Made by a program: the position numbers and the translations under genes. Below the pieces are notes generated by a model that did not search any database, was not told where the DNA came from, and saw only the letters and a program-made list of their open reading frames with translations. Below, piece after piece: positions 13,765-14,720 of a stretch of 14,720 bases of DNA. The DNA comes from an uncultured Clostridia bacterium (GTDB lineage Bacteria; Bacillota; Clostridia; Christensenellales; Aristaeellaceae), in assembly GCA_947600345.1 (NCBI GenBank), contig CANQGC010000046.1:1-14720 (forward strand), given 5' to 3'. The first letter of the stretch is position 1. Each line of letters begins with the position of its first letter.

Positions 13765-14676
13765 TCAGCCCTTGACCGCGCCGGCCATGATGCCGTTGTC
13801 GAAGTACTTCTGGAAGAAGGGGTACATGATCATCAGCGGCAGGCTGGAGATGATGATCGTGGCGTACTTCAGAAGCTCGGCCAGCTGGGCGCGCTCGGCG
13901 GTGCTCTGCATGTCGCTCACCATGCCGGGCTCGGGCTGGCTCTGAATCAGGATGGCGCGCAGCACCAGCTGCAGCGGCTGCTTGGACGCGCTGTTCAGAT
14001 AGATCATCGCGTCGAAGTAGCTGTTCCACATGCCCACGAACTGCCACATGGCGATGGTGGCGATGATCGGCGTGCACACCGGCAGCAGAATCTGGAAGAA
14101 GTACTCCATCTCGCTGGCGCCGTCGATGTCCGCCGCCTCGTGCAGGTCGCGCGGCACACCCTGGTAGTAGGTGCGGGCGATGATCATGTTCCAGACGCTG
14201 AACGCGCCGGGCACCAGCACCGCCAGCGGGTTGTCCAGCCAGCCGATGTTGCTGATGAGCAGGTAGGTCGGGATCAGGCCGCCGCCGAAGAACATCGTGA
14301 TCACGAAGATCACATTGAAGAATCCCCTGCCCTTGAAGTCCGAGCGGGACATCGGGTAGGCCGCCAAGAGCGTGACGATGACCGACAGCGCCGTGAAGGC
14401 CACGGAGTAGATCAGCGCGTTGCGGAAGCCCGTCCAGATCTGGCCGTTGGAGAGCACGCGCTGGTAGGCGGTGAGCGTCCACTTCGAGAAGTCGAAGGTC
14501 AGGCCCTTGTTCTGCAGCGTGATGGGGTCGATGAAGGAAGCGAGTATGATGTAGACCACCGGGACGATGATCGCCACGATGAACAGGCCGAGCAGCACGT
14601 AGCCGGTGATCAGTATGGACTTGTCCTGCGCGCCCATCCGGGCGAGCTGGCCCTTTTTCTTCTTTTGAACCTGCAT
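13765..14676 (-). CDS. Oligosaccharide ABC transporter permease, LplC/YtcP (MalG-like) type
   Basis: 303 residues with a lysine-rich cytoplasmic N-terminus and six predicted membrane segments. The ATPase-docking EAA loop is at 180-199 (EAADIDGASEMEYFFQILLP, with E180-A181-A182 and G186). MFFGGGLIPTYLLI (128-141) and the ending KYFDNGIMAGAVKG (290-303) are typical of the LplC/YtcP carbohydrate permeases. ATG 14676 follows GGGGGAG. The partner permease should lie immediately upstream, where only the last codons of a gene are visible. No ATPase is encoded in the visible cluster, which is common for this family because a shared MsmK-like ATPase serves several importers. Confidence 0.93.
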   Translation of the reverse strand: MQVQKKKKGQLARMGAQDKSILITGYVLLGLFIVAIIVPVVYIILASFIDPITLQNKGLTFDFSKWTLTAYQRVLSNGQIWTGFRNALIYSVAFTALSVIVTLLAAYPMSRSDFKGRGFFNVIFVITMFFGGGLIPTYLLISNIGWLDNPLAVLVPGAFSVWNMIIARTYYQGVPRDLHEAADIDGASEMEYFFQILLPVCTPIIATIAMWQFVGMWNSYFDAMIYLNSASKQPLQLVLRAILIQSQPEPGMVSDMQSTAERAQLAELLKYATIIISSLPLMIMYPFFQKYFDNGIMAGAVKG

Positions 14677-14695
14677 GTCTCTTCTCCCCCTTTCG

Positions 14696-14720
14696 TCAGA
14701 TGCCCTTGCCGTCGTTCATC
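14696..14720 (-). CDS. C-terminal end of an upstream gene, perhaps the LplB-type partner permease
   Basis: Only eight codons are visible, reading MNDGKGI and a TGA at 14698-14696, 19 bases before the next start. Spacing and strand fit the last codons of an operon neighbour. The identity as the partner permease rests on the usual gene order for LplBC-type importers, not on the residues seen. Confidence 0.4.

Noticed and set aside
12390..13775. 461-codon + strand reading frame opposite the lipoprotein.
   Set aside because: It is Gly/Val/Ala/His low complexity, a shadow of a GC-rich gene that has a signal peptide and lipobox on the other strand.

Overview
The window looks like a piece of a Bacillota (probably Clostridia-like) chromosome. 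The support is strong AGGAGG-type ribosome binding sites, textbook sigma-A promoters, a lipobox solute-binding protein paired with an LplC/YtcP-type permease, and a transketolase made as a separate N-terminal subunit. This assignment is inference from gene style only; there is no rRNA or other phylogenetic marker. No tRNA, rRNA, CRISPR array or insertion sequence was seen.

Left cluster, 1 to about 8400. A leftward operon is read from a promoter near 7100: a short-chain dehydrogenase (SDR), a ribose/galactose-type solute-binding protein, two different RbsC-type permeases, a duplicated RbsA/MglA-type ATPase, an alpha/beta hydrolase with an Asp nucleophile (epoxide hydrolase / haloacetate dehalogenase branch), and the start of a transketolase N-terminal subunit that runs off the left edge. 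A LacI-family regulator is transcribed divergently. The shared intergenic region holds two perfect TTGACA-17-TATAAT promoters. The operon promoter has a perfect 14-bp palindrome with a central CG inside its spacer. A second site matching 11 of those 14 bases lies in the regulator's own leader. The likely picture is a sugar-like or polyol-like compound that is imported, oxidised by the SDR, hydrolysed, and finally fed through transketolase into the pentose phosphate pool, with LacI-type induction. The substrate cannot be read from the sequence, and this gene combination is the best candidate here for an undescribed pathway.

Middle, about 8400 to 9490. A maltose/galactoside O-acetyltransferase-like hexapeptide-repeat enzyme stands alone on the + strand. 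It is followed by a non-coding stretch with a perfect 15-bp inverted repeat.

Right cluster, 9493 to the right edge. A second leftward operon has visibly higher G+C. It carries the last codons of an upstream gene (by synteny the partner permease), an LplC-type permease, a large lipoprotein solute-binding protein, a cytoplasmic GH32 beta-fructosidase and a TraX-family membrane protein. It looks like import of a fructose-containing oligosaccharide and its cleavage inside the cell. No ATPase gene is visible, so a shared ATPase encoded elsewhere is likely. Three of the gaps between genes, and the gap after the last gene, each contain a hairpin-forming sequence.
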